Source: Chrysomallon squamiferum (Eukaryota > Mollusca > Gastropoda > Neomphalida > Peltospiridae). From it: a DNA stretch of 64,000 bases. Under the pieces are notes generated by a model. That model did no database searches. It had not been told where the DNA came from and worked only from the letters and a program-made list of their open reading frames with translations. Below, one piece after another: positions 25,707 to 38,410 of the stretch. The stretch is from the NCBI GenBank assembly GCA_012295275.1, contig CM022668.1, positions 9,737,541 through 9,801,540 on the forward strand. The letters run 5' to 3'. The translations under genes and the position numbers were made by a program. Position 1 is the stretch's first letter. Each line of letters opens with the position of its first letter.

Positions 25707-28700
25707 ACACCCTAACAGTATCATAATAATAAGGAGAAATGTAACAGGAATAAAAATTTCTGTGAGCATATCAGTAATTAACAAATAGCAGTAATGATAT
25801 ATTTTCAAACTAGTTTAATATCGTTTTATGCATACTATAATATAAAAAGATATCTAACTGTCCCCTAACCAGAAACAGAATTGGTTTTTAGTCATTTTTG
25901 ATTTACACCATCAAAAAACTGATCAAGTTTACTTGTAATATAAACAGTCTGATTAGCAGACATCAAATAACATGAAATAAGAAAGCCTTGAGGCTTTTTA
26001 GAAGCACTAGACATAATGAAAAAAATGTGTTGGTAGAGTATGTTAAATCAGTGTTAAATACTCTGAGAATAGCTATTTGAATAAATAGTTATTGAATAGC
26101 AACAGTAAATGCATTAATAGCCAGGTTTTGGCTCCTTACAAGTGTTGCAATGATTTTATGTTCAGCCTATTTTTAACATTCGATGATTGTTAATTATATA
26201 TTTTATTTCAGATTTTTTCTTTTTTTACTATTAATTTTTTTTCCTTTTTCCTCTTTCTTTAGTTTTAAGTTAAATGAAAAAGTTATTTCTTAAATTTTCA
26301 AAATATTTACTGTTTTTTTTTTAAATAAATGTTGTTTAGTTGTAGTTTTATATATTTATTTATTTTTCTCAGTATTTCATTAAGATTGTACTACTTTACA
26401 TAGTAACTAAATGTACAAGTTTTATAAGTAAAAAAATTTTAAATTACTTTTTAAAAACAGTTTTAAGATTAGCAAAATGTAAGAGAGAAATGAAGGTTAG
26501 GAACAAGTAATACAACCAGATGTCATTAAATGAAATTTAACATTGTCAAAAAAAAAAACTTTCTCCTATTTCCATGGGCATATTTTGCTCAGCACACTAA
26601 AGTCTGAAATGAAACATTGACACCGGTTCAGGTACCATGATTTCGTTTTTTCTCTCTCTAGTCCTCCCTTTTTCTTCCTTTCTGTTGATCTGCCCTGCAT
26701 TCTTTGCTAGACATCAGAGTCCAGATGTATATTTTGCTAAATTAGGGGGAAAGACTTCAGTCGTAAAACAGTTTAGGTCGGTCATTACAGGACTCTGTCT
26801 CTGCATTCAGATTAAGCAGACATTACAGCTTTATCTGAGGAATGTTCTTATTTCCAAGGCAACCATTAAAATCTGAGCACAGCCAGTGCCAGTTCTGAGT
26901 TCAAATTTTACAGTATAAACTTTAAATTTAGTTATATAAGTAATATCAGTCTTGTCTTTCCAGTCTTTAAGATACATGAAAATAGTATAAAATTAAATTT
27001 AGTTATAGGAAAGTAATATCATACTCCTCTGCAGTGATTCATCTGTAAACTGAAAAATTGTAAGTATGGGGATCATATCAAGAATTATATTATGAGAAAT
27101 GTACACGACAACAGTGTTGTGTTTTTAACCAGTCTAACATACTAACATTCTAACATTGTCTGCACCATCTGGATTAAATACTAAACATGTTAATAATCTG
27201 TTACGTATTATGTGAAAAACTTGTTATTAGTTGTATTATTTTTTAATTAATTAATTTATAACACAAACTTTTTACTTATATAATTACAGATTAATATTTT
27301 TCATGCTGTAAGTGTTACTAATAAGAAGGGTAGACAAAATGTGAAATGACAAAATGAAAACATTGGAAACATACGGTTGGTTATAATATCAACCATTGTG
27401 GTGATGCCTTGGTCAAAATAAAACCTGTAGAAATAATATATACACTTCAAAACTTATAAAAGAGAATAATTAGCTATCTATTTTTGTGGGTTGTTATGCA
27501 GTCCTAGAGAAAATCCTGTATATAAAATAATATGGCTGGATCAGATATAGATATAATTTATCTAAATAGCAGATTATGTCACTGACTGATCAAAGGAAAT
27601 TTCCTAATTTTATTGAGAAACATACAGAGTGAAAACTGACATTTTTCACCTAAGTAATACTTCAGAAGTTGACATTTTAATTGCTGACAGTTTCACCCAC
27701 TGATATTTTGTTCAACATGCATGTATTAAATATAACAAAGAAGGCTTCCTTTGAATTGAGCAGTCTAAAAGTATTTTTGGATTTGTATACAAGGCAGTTT
27801 TTTTTTTTTTTTAAACTCTTTAAATTTAAGTTTTATATATTATTGATGTTACAGTGTCTTAAGTGATGACAGTAGTCGAACAGTTAGTCAAGTGTATTCA
27901 GCAAGCAGTTGACAGTTTCTGTTTGTTGCTAAGACAGTGAAGGGAAATACAGTTATATTTCTGGAAAGAAAAACAAATGATGCACAGTAAGTTTATCTAG
28001 AACTCTTTGGAATTTAATGAATAAAATTTGTTCATTTGCTGAAAATTAGATTTACAGCTGTCATACATTTGTTGTTTATCACAAAGTCTTGTTAATTTAT
28101 TCTGTCTAGAAGAATTACATCTATCTTCTGCAGAAAATGGAGGCACTTGTAATTATCACAAAATTGTAAAAAAAATTCTAAATGATAAAGTAAATTAATG
28201 AATTGAGCAAACTGGTTATATTTTACAAGTTTTAATTATTTTTGTTATTATTGTCATAGATTTAATGTTCATCTAAAAGATTTTGATTTTTATTTCACCA
28301 CGTATCTAAAAGACTTAGTAAGTTAATAAATCAAGCAAAATTGTGGTTGTGTTTTACAGACATTTTGTAGGCCCAAGTGATTTGTCTTCTAATGTTTTTT
28401 ATTTTTGTTTTATTTTTATTTTATTTTTTTTTATATTATTTATCTGAAGGACACAGAATCTGATGTTTACATACTGGCTCATAGAGTCATAAGAAAGTTC
28501 CTTTGAATTTTATTCTGTCAAAAAACAAGTTAAAAAATGCATTGAAGGTATTGAACAGCTCTTTCAATTTCATTTGTAAATATAATGTAAGCATTTTCTA
28601 AATACATATGTTTATGTGTGTGTGTATTTAAAAAAAAAAAAAATTATATTTATTATTTTTTTTAACACTTTCTGGTCAATTACTTTACATAGCTGTGTTA

Positions 28701-30894
28701 TTTATTTATTTACTATTTTATTTTGTCTTTGTTGCTTTTTCTTTTTTTTTTTCTTCTTCTTTCTATTTCACGTTTTTTAATTTATTTTTAATTTATTTTG
28801 TAAATGAAGTTTTACTGGTATATAAAACAAATCTAAACAGATTTTAAATGTTAGATGTAGATTTATACCCTTTACTGCAGATTCAGGGCTAACTGTAAAA
28901 CACAGTACACCAGGGTACTGTTCAACTATATTTAGTACTTTCTTGTAACCAGAGATATGAGTGTGTGTAACTGAAGAAAAGATTAAAAAAAAAAAAAAAA
29001 AAAAAATCCCCGGTGACTAATACACCTGGGTATTTCATTCAACCTATTTTCACTTTAGTTCTGTTACTTTTTGTATAGGTGACATGAGTAATTTGGTTTC
29101 TTTTAGAAGGGCATCATATAAATAGGAAAAAGATATTAAAAATGACTAAACAAGGAGGAAATAAAAAGAAATGTTTCCTTATTGAACTAAATATTGAGCT
29201 TTACATAAACTCCAGTGTTTCTTTATCTGTGTTATTTACTGTGTAAGTATTCCTATTTACTCACCCATTTATTTATGTATACATGTATAGCTGCTTCTCT
29301 CCTGTGCTAGTACAGTGTTTATCTATGTTCATCTTAAACAGTAATTATCTTTTTAAGTAAGTAGTTGTAGTAGTTGTAGTATCAGATTGTATTATGTTTA
29401 TCCTTTTTTAATCAAATGGATATTAAGATAATTTTTTTAATATAGATAACTGTATACAGTTACATTAGTTTATTTATTTAAGATACTATTCTGGTTTTGA
29501 TATATTTATTTAAAACTGATATATTTATTTTGTTACAGTAACTAATGCAGATATTTGTTTAGGTTAAAAAAATCAAAACAAATCTTTACATTTGAATATT
29601 AAAAAATATTTATTTTACTTTCAGTATTAATAACAATAAGGTGCTACTACTATTGTTACTACTGCTACTGCTACTGTTACTGCAACTGTTACTAATAATA
29701 TAGTGACAATAGCACTAGTATTAAAAATAACAAATAATAACAACGACAGTACTGATAATAATTAAAAGTTTAATAACATTTGATATTAATAATACAAAAA
29801 GAATGTTATAACTTTCTGTTCTGTTTTGTAAATAATACATTTAATAATCATAATAATAATAATAATCAGTTTAATAGTATTTGATAATATTAATACAAAA
29901 AGAAGGTTGTAACTATCTATGGCTTTGTTTTGTGAAGGTGTCTGTCAGTACAGATAAACAGTATATATTTGATAAACAAACAGTGTGGCTGTGATGTTGT
30001 CAGTTAACACTTCTCTTTGTGTTTATTTTGACTCTCACACATCATACAGAGGAATACGTTTTATTTTAAATACAGTTCATGTAGCGAAATAGCAATATTT
30101 TATTTGTATATATTATGTCCAAGTAGTCCAGATTTAAATTTAGCACACATTAGAATTTTGCAGACAACTGTGTAAGACTGCTTTAAAATATATTTTTGTT
30201 TCATATTGCCCATGAAAAATTCTGTAATTTCATTTTATATTAAAACATTTGTACTGGTCTGATCCAGATAGAAGTATGTCCACAAGATGTATTAACACAC
30301 AGAAAACATGAAGCTCAGACACTAATACACACTAAACAGGTTCATGCTGCACAAAACAGGAATTTAGAGCAGATAAGATTTTCACTGTGTTGTTAGTTAC
30401 ATAAAGTTACATATCAGCTGGACCTACTGTAACATTTTACCTACTTACTGTTTGTCACAAAAATACCACAAAGCTACTGTATTTAAACAAACGTGCTTTT
30501 ACAACAAAACAAAAACTTGAAATCTGAAATGAAACAGTGGTTTGTGTTTCTAGAAAGATTTTGGTGAATTGTTTGGTTTTCAGTTACAAGCTTAATGTAG
30601 TGCTTGAAGATGTTAAAATGTGCGTGACTGTGTAATAAAGGAAAAAAACACGGTAATAAATGCAGGTACACATTCAATGGAGTTGTCATAATTAAGAGCA
30701 GAGTTATAGTTTGCCAAGTTATGTCAGTTGTTGTGCTGAATACAGTGTTAGAGTTTCAGCCTGTATTTAACAGTGCGATTGAATAAATCATTTTTGAAGC
30801 AGATTATAGAATCGATATGTTGTTATATTTATTTCTGCCACATGCTATTGTTAGTGTAGGAGTTTTTAATAATTATTGTTAATATCATTTTCAG
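25704..30894. other. AT-rich intergenic or 5' intron DNA upstream of the SOCS gene
   Basis: No supported coding exon. 29770-29840 and 29870-29935 share TTTGATA-TTAATA-TACAAAAAGAA-GTT-TAACT as a short duplication. 29583-29622 is a near copy of the acceptor block of SOCS exon 2. The frame at 26637-26876 has no splice or homology support. Confidence 0.45.
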
Positions 30895-30895
30895 A

Positions 30896-30955
30896 ATGAA
30901 GATTTTTCAGGAAAGCTCAGTGTTTACAAGAAGGTTCCAGATGAAAGGTTCTTGA
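30896..30955 (+). other. Upstream ORF in the SOCS 5' leader
   Basis: After an acceptor (AG 30893-30894) the first ATG opens a 19-codon frame ending at TGA 30953-30955, 34 bases before the main ATG. It may lower translation of the main frame, as uORFs often do in signalling genes. Its use is inferred. Confidence 0.45.
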
Positions 30956-30989
30956 GAAATATAAACTAAAATTTTGAATCTCGAAAACA

Positions 30990-33706
30990 ATGGAGAAGAA
31001 GGTGATGTTGCGGAAGGAGATGAAACGCTGTGAAAGTGTGCCAACCTCTCCTCAACGCAGTGCTCCAGCGAGATCACAGACTCTTCCTGCCAATTCCCGT
31101 CTGTCCCCTGTTGTAGTTAATGGATCTAGTGGCAGCAGTGGTGGTGGGTTTTTCATGAAACTAAAACGATGTTTGCGTTTAGGAAACAAAGGGCGTTACA
31201 GCATCAGTTCCATTCACAGCAAAAGTTCAAAACGAGGTGATTTGTCACTGGAAAGAAACGGCGACCAAACACCAACTACGTCGATGAGATATCTTCGACG
31301 AAATATTCCCGACAAAGAGGAAGTAGTCCTACTTCACAAAGGACCTAGAACATCAGACTACGGCAAGGGAGATAGGTGTAAACTTCTGGAGTCAGTTTCA
31401 GAGGACACGATTGTTCATATTGTTTGTGACTCTCGGAATGACAAGTGTGAAGGTGCTGAGAAAATTAGTGTCGAAGAATCAGAAGAAAATGAAACTTTGG
31501 ATGAAGTGGATGAGATGGATCCAGGCTATGAGACTCTGGATGAGATCAGAAAGAAGGTTCAGCTACAAATGAAGAAAAATTCAGCCTGTACTGACTTGAA
31601 GAATGTTCCAGAAGAACAGGTTGAAGTTCAAAAGAGTTCAAAAGTTCACATTTCAGGTCAGGGAAGTGAAGAAAGTTGTGTTCGAGATAGTGGAGTGACC
31701 ACCCCACAGACAGACAGTCCAGACAGCTACAGAGAAAGTAACACTCAGAGTGTCAACAGTTCTGTGTTAAGTGAATCAACAGGGATTGCTGACGAGTCTG
31801 GAATTGAGGTAGATATGCTGGATTTAGACAACATAAATATGTTTGATCATCTTAACAATACATCTTCTATTAACAAAATTCCACCAGAGCACCAGCAACG
31901 ACACAATTCAGAGAGTTTTATTCAGAATGATTCTCAGATAATTGAAGAGGATCTGTATGCCAACCCAAAGGTTATTTCTCGGAAACGATCACAGAAACAG
32001 CAGCAGGCAGAGTCAGAGGCACCTCCACGCTTGAGTCTGGCAAGTCTGAAAGAAGATCATTTAGATTTATCATTACCTGACAAGTCTGTCTCAGAAGGAG
32101 ATGTTTCTGGAAATCCATGGCGAGGGTCATCAGAAGAATCTGACCAGTCAGCTCCACCCCTGCCAGAACGTAAATACACACTGATAAACACTGACCAGGA
32201 GGAAACATCTGAGCTGGAAACATTAGGTGCAGAAGGTTCTGGGAAGTGTGTTCACTCAGAAGCTAAAGCTGATGTTGAAACATCAGAAGAAAGCACTCTG
32301 GATGCTGTCAGTGACTGTGATGTTATCACAGACAATGAACTGGGTGATAAAGAGAATACTGAACCACTTGATGATGGTTACCAATCTATAAAAGATGTAC
32401 AGGCTCAGAAAGTCAGTTCTTACCCATCTGAACCTCACTCTGAACAAACAAAACAAAATGTCTCTGAAAATACATTCAAGTTAGAGGATGATCAAATAAT
32501 CATCCATGTCAGTGCTGAAAAGACAGAATCTGAAACAGTTTCAGTCAAAGTTGACCCACCTTTAGATTGTTCAAGACAACCTTCAGATTATCAAGAACCA
32601 TTTCTAACTTGTGTAGAGCTAATTCAAAAGTGTCCAGACAATTCAAACCTGACACAAAGTGCTGTGATACTAAAAGAAAATAGTGTGAATGCTAACTCTG
32701 TAGATGAATGTGTATGTAAGAGCAAAAACCAAGTGATTTCATCAGAATTAAAAACAACTGATAAAGAGATTTCATCAGAATTGAAAATAGGTGATATACA
32801 GATACCATCAGAATTAAAAGCAATGGATAAAAAGATTTCATCAGAATTAAAAACAACTGATCAAGTGATTTCATCAAAAGTAAAAACAATTGATAAAGTG
32901 TCATGTGATCACACTCCGCCTGTTGAGAATGTGGCAAGCAGTGATGACTGTACACCAGGTGCCAAGGGTTCAAATCATGTCATAGAACACAAACAAGAGA
33001 TGCTGAACAAAGCAACTGCTGTTGTGTTTGATGATGATGTTGTTGATGATGGAGGTTTTGATGTAACGTTGCGAGAGAAGTCAAGCACTGGACAGCACAA
33101 TGTTGTAGTGATTAAACTTCATGAAAGTGCACATGAAGATGCAGAGGAATCCAGCTTTAGTGACCTTGAACCTGTGCACTGCTCACATAGTGATCTCATG
33201 AATCAGCTGAAACACATAGTCACTGAGGCTGGTGGCTCTGGTTGCCATGGTAAAGATGCTACTGGAAATGATGCTGCTACTGCATTGGATGTTTCAAGAA
33301 GTGGTCAGAGTGAGAACCGAAAGAAAGAAGAAGACTTTTTCTTTATCGATGATGAACCCATTCACATGACATTAGAGGAACTACGGCAGCCACGTTGCCA
33401 TAACGAATCCACATCTGTGATAGCATCGTCAGTTGCTCAACAAAACATGACTACATCAACTTCAAACAACGTTTCTGTCTTTAGAAATGACATCCATAAA
33501 GACACATCGTCCAATGAACGTGAGTGTTATGTTATTCTTTTATTTTGTTACATATTTTTAAATCTCTCCCCAATTTCTCTCTCTCCTCTCTGAATATGGA
33601 TATTAGTCTGAGTTTAGATATATATATATATATTTTTGTGTGTGTGTGTGTTTTGTTTATCAGTGTGAAAAAGGTGAATGTGTAAGAGTGTGTGTGTGTG
33701 TGTGTG

Positions 33707-33741
<35 letters not shown>

Positions 33742-35876
33742 TTTTCACTGGTTCATATTGTTAGGTAAACATGTTCATATAGTTCATGGTTTTTCTTTAT
33801 TTAATAATCTGTTTATATAATAAAAAATTTAGATATTTAATAATCTGTTTTTCTCTGTAATTTATTGTAATGTTTTTATCTATATAATTATTTACTTATT
33901 TATTAAATGCTTGCAGAATTATTTCTAGCATGTTTTAATCTCGCATGAACATCTTTCTTCATCTTTTTAATTTAATTTTTTTTTTAATTTTTTATCAGAA
34001 TGACTCAAACATGATGAGTCAGTTTCTGCATTTCTTGAATCAAACTGTATAAATCTAAGATAACATTACATAGATAATTCTCTACTAAAATTTATTTCCA
34101 GTTATCAAAAAAAAAAAGGATATCACCCAGCTTTATTTATACCTGATTATATTTTATTGTTATTACCTTATTTTATTAGCAGTAGATGAATATACACTAT
34201 CATCATATTCATGGATTGTGTAAGGTATGAGGTCATTACACATTTATTCAGTAATAACAATATTGATGATGATGATGACAACAACAATAATAATAGGATA
34301 TATAAATTCAGTCATGTTTATTTATATTTTTTATTTTTTATTTTATTTTATTTTTTTTGAAAGAGAGAAGAATAAAAGATATTTTTTTTATGTAAATTTA
34401 ATCTTGATTGAAACTGAATATTTTTCCAAAATAAAGGTAAAAAGAATTTTGTTTTAAGAGTTAAATTAATTTTGACATGCTGATAATAAATAAAAAAAAA
34501 AAAAAAAAAAAATAAACTATTTAGAAATTTTATCTTCTAGTGTTAATGAAAGAACTTAGTCAAATGTAATTAAAACAATAAAACAACGACAAAAAAGAAC
34601 AGTATTTTATGAGTTAACGTATATTTAGTCAAGCTAACATTCCAGAAATAATAAAAAAAAAGGGAACCACAAAAAAAAAAAAAAAAAAAAAAAATTAGAA
34701 TCTGCACCTAACAAGATAAATTATGTCACACTCTACTAACATTCATCTGGTTCTGGCAGACAAGATGGCCTCTGTTAATTAGAAGATATGAGTTTGACCC
34801 TGTTGACTGACATGGCAGACTTAGCAGATAAGATAAAGCTTGACTTCAAACAGTCAAACTGTCTACTTAATAATATGTATACATACATACAGACTATATA
34901 GTCATGTAGCTATCATGGTATTTTCATCATTTTAATAGTTTAATAGTTTACTTATTTCTGTACTATCTGTGTGTGTATGTGTGGGTCTGTGAGTGTGTGT
35001 ATGTGAGTATGTGTGTCTCTGTGTGTGTGGCTTTGAGTTTTGTGTTATGTCCCAGTGTGTGTGTATACGTTATTTATAACACAAGTTACATAGTCATTCA
35101 CAACCAGCACTTTTATTTTAAATATAAAATCTATAAATATATCTTCTAATTTTTGTATTTGAAATGTGTAAAAGCATTTTTAACATAAATATAAAATATA
35201 TATGTTCATATTATAATTTTTTAAATTTAAATATGTATCTTCATTTTTAACTTAAATATAAAATATACACCTGAATGTTCCTATATTTGTATTTTAGATA
35301 TATAACTGCATTTTTAATTTAAATCTATAATATGCACATAAATTTTCCTATTTTTGTATTTTAAATACAAAATGTCATTTTTAAATTTAAATATAAAATA
35401 TACACTTGCATTTTTTTAAATTTTTATATTTTAATTATGTATCATAGTTCATACTTGCTTTTTACTTTTTTAAATAATTTGAATTTGGTTTCTAAACTGA
35501 AAAACAAATCACAGTAACTATTATTTTAAAAAATAATAATAATAAAAAAAAGAAATTAACAGGGCTAAATTTAAAGTTTTAACTTTGCTGTTTCAACGAG
35601 GAATTTGTATCACTCTGCACTCTGTTGTTTTACGTGATGACAAAGATGTTTAAATACACACACAGCATGCAAGTTGTGTATTGACAGTGAAGTAAGTAAT
35701 TAACACCTGGGAGGTGTGATATTCTCGTTTAACAGCAGGTGTAAATATCACCAGTAACTCACCTTTTAACTGTGTCACAGTGTCTGTGTTTTAAAAGAAA
35801 ATCATAATTAGATCGTAGCTTAATTAGTTTTATGTTAATTACATATGTATTACAAAATTTTGTGTTTATAAACAAA

Positions 35877-35922
<46 letters not shown>

Positions 35923-37796
35923 AATAATCATAATAAAAACAACAATTTTTAATACCTAACTGTAGGAACAGTGTGTGTGCCTGTGTGTGTGTGTGTGGAT
36001 AGATGAATTAAGTATGTGGGAGAGGTTATAACTTGTTGGTAGAGCACTGGTTTGAGTCTTAACAGATTGCAGCAGGATCAATCGTTATCAGTCCAGTACC
36101 TGAGTTATTTTCCAATCCAATCAGTTCTCTAATGTGGATGTTTTTCTAGGTTTTAAAATAATAATAATAATAAATAAATGTTTACAATTGAATATTAAAA
36201 ATATTTATTTTACTTTCAGTTTCTACCTCAGATTATCATCAAGCCTTTCTGGAAAGTATGGCTCAGCTTAAAGATGTGAGTAAAAATATTTGTATTTAAT
36301 ATCAGCAGTTAAATAAAATTAATATATTATTATTCATATCAATTAATCAATTAATATTATGTAATTTATAAAAATTACTGAGTGATCGCATTAAGAAAGT
36401 TAAACAATATTTTTTGTTGAAGATAGCTGCTAGATTATCTTTTAATATAAAACAATGATTCTTGATAAGTGAGAGGTGTCTGCATATATTTAAAAACTGT
36501 GTTGAGCAATTTTTATAAACATCTTTATCATTCATGTTTTGTTTTTTTCTGTTTATTTTCTGGGGGTTTTGGGGGGTGTTTATTTTTTTATTTGTTGTTT
36601 TTGTTGTTTATTTTTTATTTTTATTTTTTTATTTTTTTATTTTTATTTTTATTTATTTTTTTATTTTTTTTTATTTATTTATGTATTTAGTCATATTATT
36701 TATATAGATATTTAAAGATATTAGTTATATACTTATTTACATACATATTCATTTACATTTATCTATTTGTTTATATGTTTATTTATTTATCTGTTATTAC
36801 TATTATTTATCTATTTTTATTTCCTCTATTATTCATTTATTTTTGTTTATTTACTGCTACTCTTTATTGCTATTATTCATTTATTTTTATTTACTTATTT
36901 GTTACTGTTTATTGACTTATTAGTATTATTTATATTTATTTATTTTATTTTATTTATTTATTTATTTATCTACTACAGTGTGGCTGGTACTGGGGACCAC
37001 TCAGTTACAGTGAGGCAGAGTCCATGTTGATGGCAAAACCAGACGGATCATTTCTAGTGCGTGACAGCTCTAGTGAAAACTACATTCTAAGTCTGTCTTT
37101 CAAGTGTAGGGGGACTGTGTGTCACACTAGAATAGAACATCATAAAGGTAAGTGTAAAATTAGTCAGTCAGAGAAAACTAGATACTAAGTTTATCTTCCG
37201 AGTGTGTCACACTAGAATAGAACATCATAAAGGTAACTGTTAAAATAGTTAGTGAAAATTAGATACTAAGTTTATCTTTCAAGTGATTGTGGATTGTGTG
37301 TCACACTAGAATAGAACATCATAAAGATAGATCTAAAAATGAGTTAACGAAAACTAGATTCTTTGTCTCTTTCAAGTATGGGGAGTGTATTTCACACTAG
37401 AGCATCATAAAGGAAAATTGACAAATTAGTAAGTTAGTGAAAACTAGGTTTTAAATCTTTATTTCAAGTACATGGGAACTGTATCTCATACTAGACTAGG
37501 ACATGTTAAAGGTAAACATACATTCTAAGAGTATCCTTCAAATTTGCAGGAACTGAAATTACGTTGATGCTAGCAGTTGTTGATTTTATCAGTGCTATTG
37601 ATACTTTTAACATTGTCTTTATAATTATCATTACTACTTCTAGTACTACTGCTATTACTACTGTATTGTCAACATTATTTTTTTCATTACAATTTTTATT
37701 ATTGTCATGACCATTTAAAATTATTGCTTTTATTATATTTTTGTTAATTATTATCATTCTTCTTCTTCTTCTTCTTCTTCTTCTTATTATTATTAC

Positions 37797-37850
<54 letters not shown>

Positions 37851-38194
37851 TATTTTCAGGTGTGTTCAGTTTTTTCTCGCAGCCAGAATCCCACGGCACG
37901 TCGACTATACGAAGGTTCATCGAGCAGGCCATCGAGTTCTCGCACACCGGTCAGTTCCTCTACTTCCTGCGTCCACTCATTCCCGGGTCCCCTCCGGTGG
38001 CCATCCAGCTCCTCTATCCAGTGTCCCGCTTCCTAAAAGTGCCCTCGCTGCAGCACATGTGCAGGTTTCTCATCCTGCGCTGGGTTCGAAGAGACCACAT
38101 CGACAACTTGCCAGTTCCCGAGAAGGTGAAGAATTACTTACGAGAGCATCAGTATTACGTCGAGAGTCTGGAGGAGGAAGCAGTTGACAGCTGA
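30990..38194 (+). CDS. SOCS7-like: SOCS6/SOCS7-type suppressor of cytokine signalling (4 coding exons)
   Basis: SOCS proteins bind phosphotyrosine sites through SH2 and recruit Elongin B/C-Cullin 5 ubiquitin ligase to damp receptor signalling. Coding exons: 30990-33519, 36220-36275, 36979-37147, 37860-38194. All introns are GT-AG and in phase, giving 1029 residues. The long N-terminal region (1-843) is disordered, Ser/Glu-rich, with a basic patch near 50-70, DPGYETLDE near Tyr180, PPLPERKYT near 395 and DDGYQSIKD near 464. An 11-residue ISSELK-type repeat, five copies, lies near 581-640. SH2 starts at CGWYWGP (863), with FLVRDSS and the invariant Arg at 890. The SOCS box has SLQHMCRFLI (981-990) and LPVPEKVKNYL (1002-1012). 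FLYFLRPLIPG and LLYPVSRF resemble SOCS7 more than SOCS6. ATG context AACAATGG is good. I cannot separate an ancestral SOCS6/7 from a SOCS7 orthologue. Confidence 0.93.
32732..32905 (+). repeat. In-frame 33-bp tandem repeat within SOCS exon 1
   Basis: Five imperfect copies of a unit reading ISSELKTTDKE (variants IPSELKAMDKK, ISSKVKTIDKV) stay in frame. The unit is charged and probably unstructured. Confidence 0.85.
33595..36219. other. SOCS intron 1
   Basis: Contains (GT)n at 33690-33740, a poly(A) tract at 34491-34512, an eroded ~65-bp tandem repeat at about 35105-35420 (TTTTTAA-TTAAATATAAAATATACAC-like units), (CA)n at 35878-35920 and a SINE fragment. No exon seen. Confidence 0.6.
36015..36125 (+). 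mobile_element. tRNA-derived SINE fragment in SOCS intron 1
   Basis: TTGTTGGTAGAGCACTGG is a box A-like word and GCAGGATCAATCG a box B-like word, followed by a GTACCTGAGTTATTTTCCAATCCA body. This order resembles tRNA-derived SINEs common in molluscs and other lophotrochozoans. Confidence 0.55.
36590..36968. repeat. TTTA/TTTTTA-rich low-complexity tract before SOCS exon 3
   Basis: A T-rich tract that also supplies the pyrimidine run for the exon 3 acceptor. The frames inside it (poly-Phe/Leu/Ile) are artefacts. Confidence 0.8.
37171..37555 (+). repeat. Tandem decayed copies of SOCS exon 3 end plus splice donor
   Basis: Immediately after exon 3, about four full units and one partial unit (roughly 80-98 bp) repeat the pattern ACTA-ATTCTAAGT-T-TCTTTCAAGTG...TGTCACACTAGAATAGAACATCATAAAGGTAA. 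Units start near 37171, 37251, 37341, 37439 and 37517. The donor GT survives in the copies ending near 37233 and 37512 and is lost in two others. The real exon end (37147) is the first unit. Confidence 0.85.
37758..37853. repeat. (TTC)n-(TTA)n compound microsatellite before SOCS exon 4
   Basis: Trinucleotide run ending a few bases before the exon 4 acceptor at 37858-37859. Confidence 0.9.
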
Positions 38195-38410
38195 AATGTA
38201 GGAGCCAGGCGTTGATAGCTGAAATCTGGGAGCCGGGAGTTTGATAGCTGAAATTTAGGAGCCAGGTGTTCAGTGATTATTATGTGAACAAGAAGTCAGT
38301 GGTAGTACTGTAGGAGCTGTCTGAATTTTAGGAGCCAGAACTCAGCTGTAGATAGTAGAAACAAATCCAAATACAGGAGCCAGGTGCAGTAGATGAAATA
38401 TAGGAGCTAC
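38188..38410 (+). repeat. Minisatellite spanning the SOCS stop codon and 3' UTR
   Basis: Units of about 33 bp reading AGCTGAAAT-T-GGAGCCAGG-GTTGAT begin at the stop codon (TGA 38192-38194 is inside the first unit). They repeat three times clearly and then in eroded form (GGAGCCAG at 38331 and 38378). Confidence 0.75.

Noticed and set aside
26637-26876. 79-residue frame with a hydrophobic start
   Set aside because: No splice context, homology or coding composition; looks like a chance frame in T-rich DNA.
34740-34860. Possible further tRNA-derived SINE (GAGTTTGACCC box B-like word)
   Set aside because: Box A is not convincing and the body does not match the other two SINE fragments.
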